Shown here: in pieces, positions 5,376 through 6,749 of the stretch | How positions within the stretch are numbered: the stretch's first letter is position 1 | How the letters are laid out: each line of letters opens with the position of its first letter | Assembly (NCBI GenBank): GCA_002387845.1 | Contig: DGLB01000063.1 | Location: forward strand, 1-6,749 | Length of the DNA: 6,749 nt | Source: Stenotrophomonas maltophilia | GTDB taxonomy: Bacteria; Pseudomonadota; Gammaproteobacteria; Xanthomonadales; Xanthomonadaceae | Reading direction: 5' to 3' | The notes under the pieces: generated by a model | What the model was told of the DNA's origin: nothing | The model's input: only the letters and a program-made list of their open reading frames with translations | The model's database searches: none | Position numbers and translations under genes: made by a program

Positions 5376-6749
5376 ATGATCTCCCTTCGTAACTTCGCCT
5401 TGCGCCGCGGCGAGCGGCTGCTGTTGTCCAACGTCGACCTGACCCTGCATGCGGGCTACCGCGTGGGCGTGGTCGGCCGCAACGGAGCTGGCAAGTCCAG
5501 CCTGTTCGCGGCCGTGCAGGGCGAGCTGGAAGCCGACAAGGGCGACGTCGACCTGCCCGGCAAGATCCGCATCGCCAGCGTGGCCCAGGAAACCCCGGCG
5601 CTGCCCGACCCGGCACTGTCGTTCGTGCTGGAAGGCGACACCGAAGTGGCCGCAGTGCTGCGCGAGGAAGCCGAGGCGACCGCGCGCGAAGACTGGGAGG
5701 CGGTGGCCAACGCGCACCAGAAGATGGCTGAAGTAGGGGCCTACGACGCTGAAGCGCGCGCCGGCAAGCTGCTGCATGGCCTGGGCTTCCCGTCCGACAC
5801 CCACACCCGCGCCGTGGGCGAGTTCTCCGGCGGCTGGCGCGCGCGTCTGAACCTGGCGCGCGCGCTGATGATGCCCAGCGACCTGCTGCTGCTCGACGAA
5901 CCGACCAACCACCTCGACCTGGACGCGGTGTTCTGGCTGGAACAGTGGCTGCTGAAGTACCCGGGCACCCTGCTGCTGATCTCGCATGACCGCGAATTCC
6001 TCGACAACGTCGCCACCCACACCCTGCACCTGCATGGCGGCGGGGCCAAGCTGTACACCGGCGGCTACACCGACTTCGAACGCCAGCGTGCCGAGCAGCT
6101 GCGCCAGCAGCAGATCGCGCACGAGAAGGAACAGGCCGAGCGCGCCCACCTGCAGAGCTTCATCGACCGCTTCAAGGCGCTGGCCAGCAAGGCCACCCAG
6201 GCGCAGAGCCGCATGAAGCGCCTGGCCAAGCTCACCGGCACCGAAGCGGTGCGCATGGAGCGCGAGTTCCGCATTGAGTTCGCGCCGCCGACCAAGCTGC
6301 CGTTCTCGCTGATCCGTCTGAATGACGTGGAAGCGGGGTATGGCGAGGACGCAGTGATCCTGCACAACGTCGGCTTCGGTCTGGAAGCAGGCCAGCGCAT
6401 CGGTCTGCTGGGCCCGAACGGTGCCGGTAAGACCACCCTGGTCAAGACCCTGGTGGGCGAACTGGCCCCGGTGGCCGGCGAGCGTGCCGCGCACCCGGAC
6501 CTGCGCATCGGCTATTTCGCCCAGCACACCGTGGAATCGCTGCACGAAGGGCAGTCGCCGATGGACCACTTCCGCGAGATTTCGCCGGACGGCAACAACC
6601 AGTCCTTCCGCGATTTCCTGGGCAAGTGGAACTTCGCTGGCGACCGTGCGTTTGAATCCGTGGATGGCTTCTCCGGCGGCGAGCGTGCGCGCCTGGCGCT
6701 GGCGATGATCGCCTGGCAGCAGCCCAACGTGCTGCTGCTGGACGAACCG
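5376..6749 (+). CDS. yheS: ABC-F family ATPase, YheS type (3' end outside window)
   Basis: The first 458 codons of a tandem-ABC protein with no membrane segments, closest by eye to Escherichia coli YheS (about 637 residues), so roughly 180 residues lie beyond the window. ABC1: Walker A GRNGAGKS at 34-41, QETPALP at 71-77, signature FSGGWRARLNLA at 150-161, Walker B LLLLDEP with catalytic Glu175, followed by TNHLDLDAV, and H-loop His204 in SHDREF. A charged helical linker, the ABC-F P-site-tRNA interaction region, spans about 230-310 and includes FIDRFKALASKATQAQSR. ABC2: Walker A GPNGAGKT at 346-353, YFAQH, signature FSGGERARLALA starting at 432, Walker B ending in DEP at the window edge with Glu457. 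ABC-F proteins act on ribosomes rather than transport; YheS belongs to the housekeeping group, so antibiotic resistance should not be assumed. Translation from 5376 gives the family's normal N-terminus (MISLRNFALRRG, like YheS). No strong Shine-Dalgarno is visible. Confidence 0.95.
   Translation, partial: MISLRNFALRRGERLLLSNVDLTLHAGYRVGVVGRNGAGKSSLFAAVQGELEADKGDVDLPGKIRIASVAQETPALPDPALSFVLEGDTEVAAVLREEAEATAREDWEAVANAHQKMAEVGAYDAEARAGKLLHGLGFPSDTHTRAVGEFSGGWRARLNLARALMMPSDLLLLDEPTNHLDLDAVFWLEQWLLKYPGTLLLISHDREFLDNVATHTLHLHGGGAKLYTGGYTDFERQRAEQLRQQQIAHEKEQAERAHLQSFIDRFKALASKATQAQSRMKRLAKLTGTEAVRMEREFRIEFAPPTKLPFSLIRLNDVEAGYGEDAVILHNVGFGLEAGQRIGLLGPNGAGKTTLVKTLVGELAPVAGERAAHPDLRIGYFAQHTVESLHEGQSPMDHFREISPDGNNQSFRDFLGKWNFAGDRAFESVDGFSGGERARLALAMIAWQQPNVLLLDEP

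Noticed and set aside
5295..6569. Open frame of 424 codons on the minus strand, antisense to the ABC-F gene
   Set aside because: The plus strand carries both Walker A, both signature and both Walker B motifs of an ABC-F protein; the antisense product is a Gln/Val/Gly-rich shadow.

Overview
The window looks like chromosomal DNA of a Stenotrophomonas (maltophilia complex) or a very close Xanthomonadaceae relative. The reasons are the high GC content, a GTAG-headed palindrome of the SMAG REP type, an effector with the C-terminal T4SS recruitment domain (XVIPCD) typical of Xanthomonadales, and a xanthomonad-style TonB-dependent receptor. This is a judgement from sequence reading; no search was run.

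Layout. (1) 1-131: a dispersed intergenic repeat, copy A, minus orientation. (2) 157-1823, all minus strand: in transcription order, an orphan RelB/DinJ-like antitoxin gene (1823-1590), a small lipoprotein gene (1446-1048) and an XVIPCD effector gene (1038-157). The last two are 9 bp apart and form a likely immunity/toxin pair for contact-dependent killing through the Xanthomonadales VirB/VirD4 T4SS. The effector N-terminus looks like a circularly permuted papain/NlpC-P60-like cysteine hydrolase (His28 ... Cys103). (3) 1824-2809: almost a kilobase without a convincing gene but dense in structure. It holds a hairpin leader that could hide the antitoxin ribosome binding site, a 161-bp element with 33/34-bp terminal inverted repeats, a 17-bp tandem array, repeat copy B in inverted orientation to copy A, a SMAG palindrome, and a 23-bp tandem array that runs into the stop codon of the next gene. 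(4) 5197-2810, minus strand: a complete TonB-dependent outer-membrane receptor. (5) 5376 to the end, plus strand: an ABC-F ATPase of the YheS type, truncated by the window edge after 458 codons.

How it fits together. The receptor and the ABC-F gene are divergent housekeeping or accessory-transport genes. The left third is an accessory module. Copies A and B of one ~130-bp repeat lie at its two outer sides in opposite orientation, so the module is bracketed by inverted homology. The most interesting points are the predicted toxin fold with its unrecognised lipoprotein partner, the nested RNA-like structures upstream of the antitoxin-like gene, and the repeat itself, whose two copies keep hairpin stems and GGA loops of the CsrA/RsmA-binding kind while the loop of one stem has diverged.
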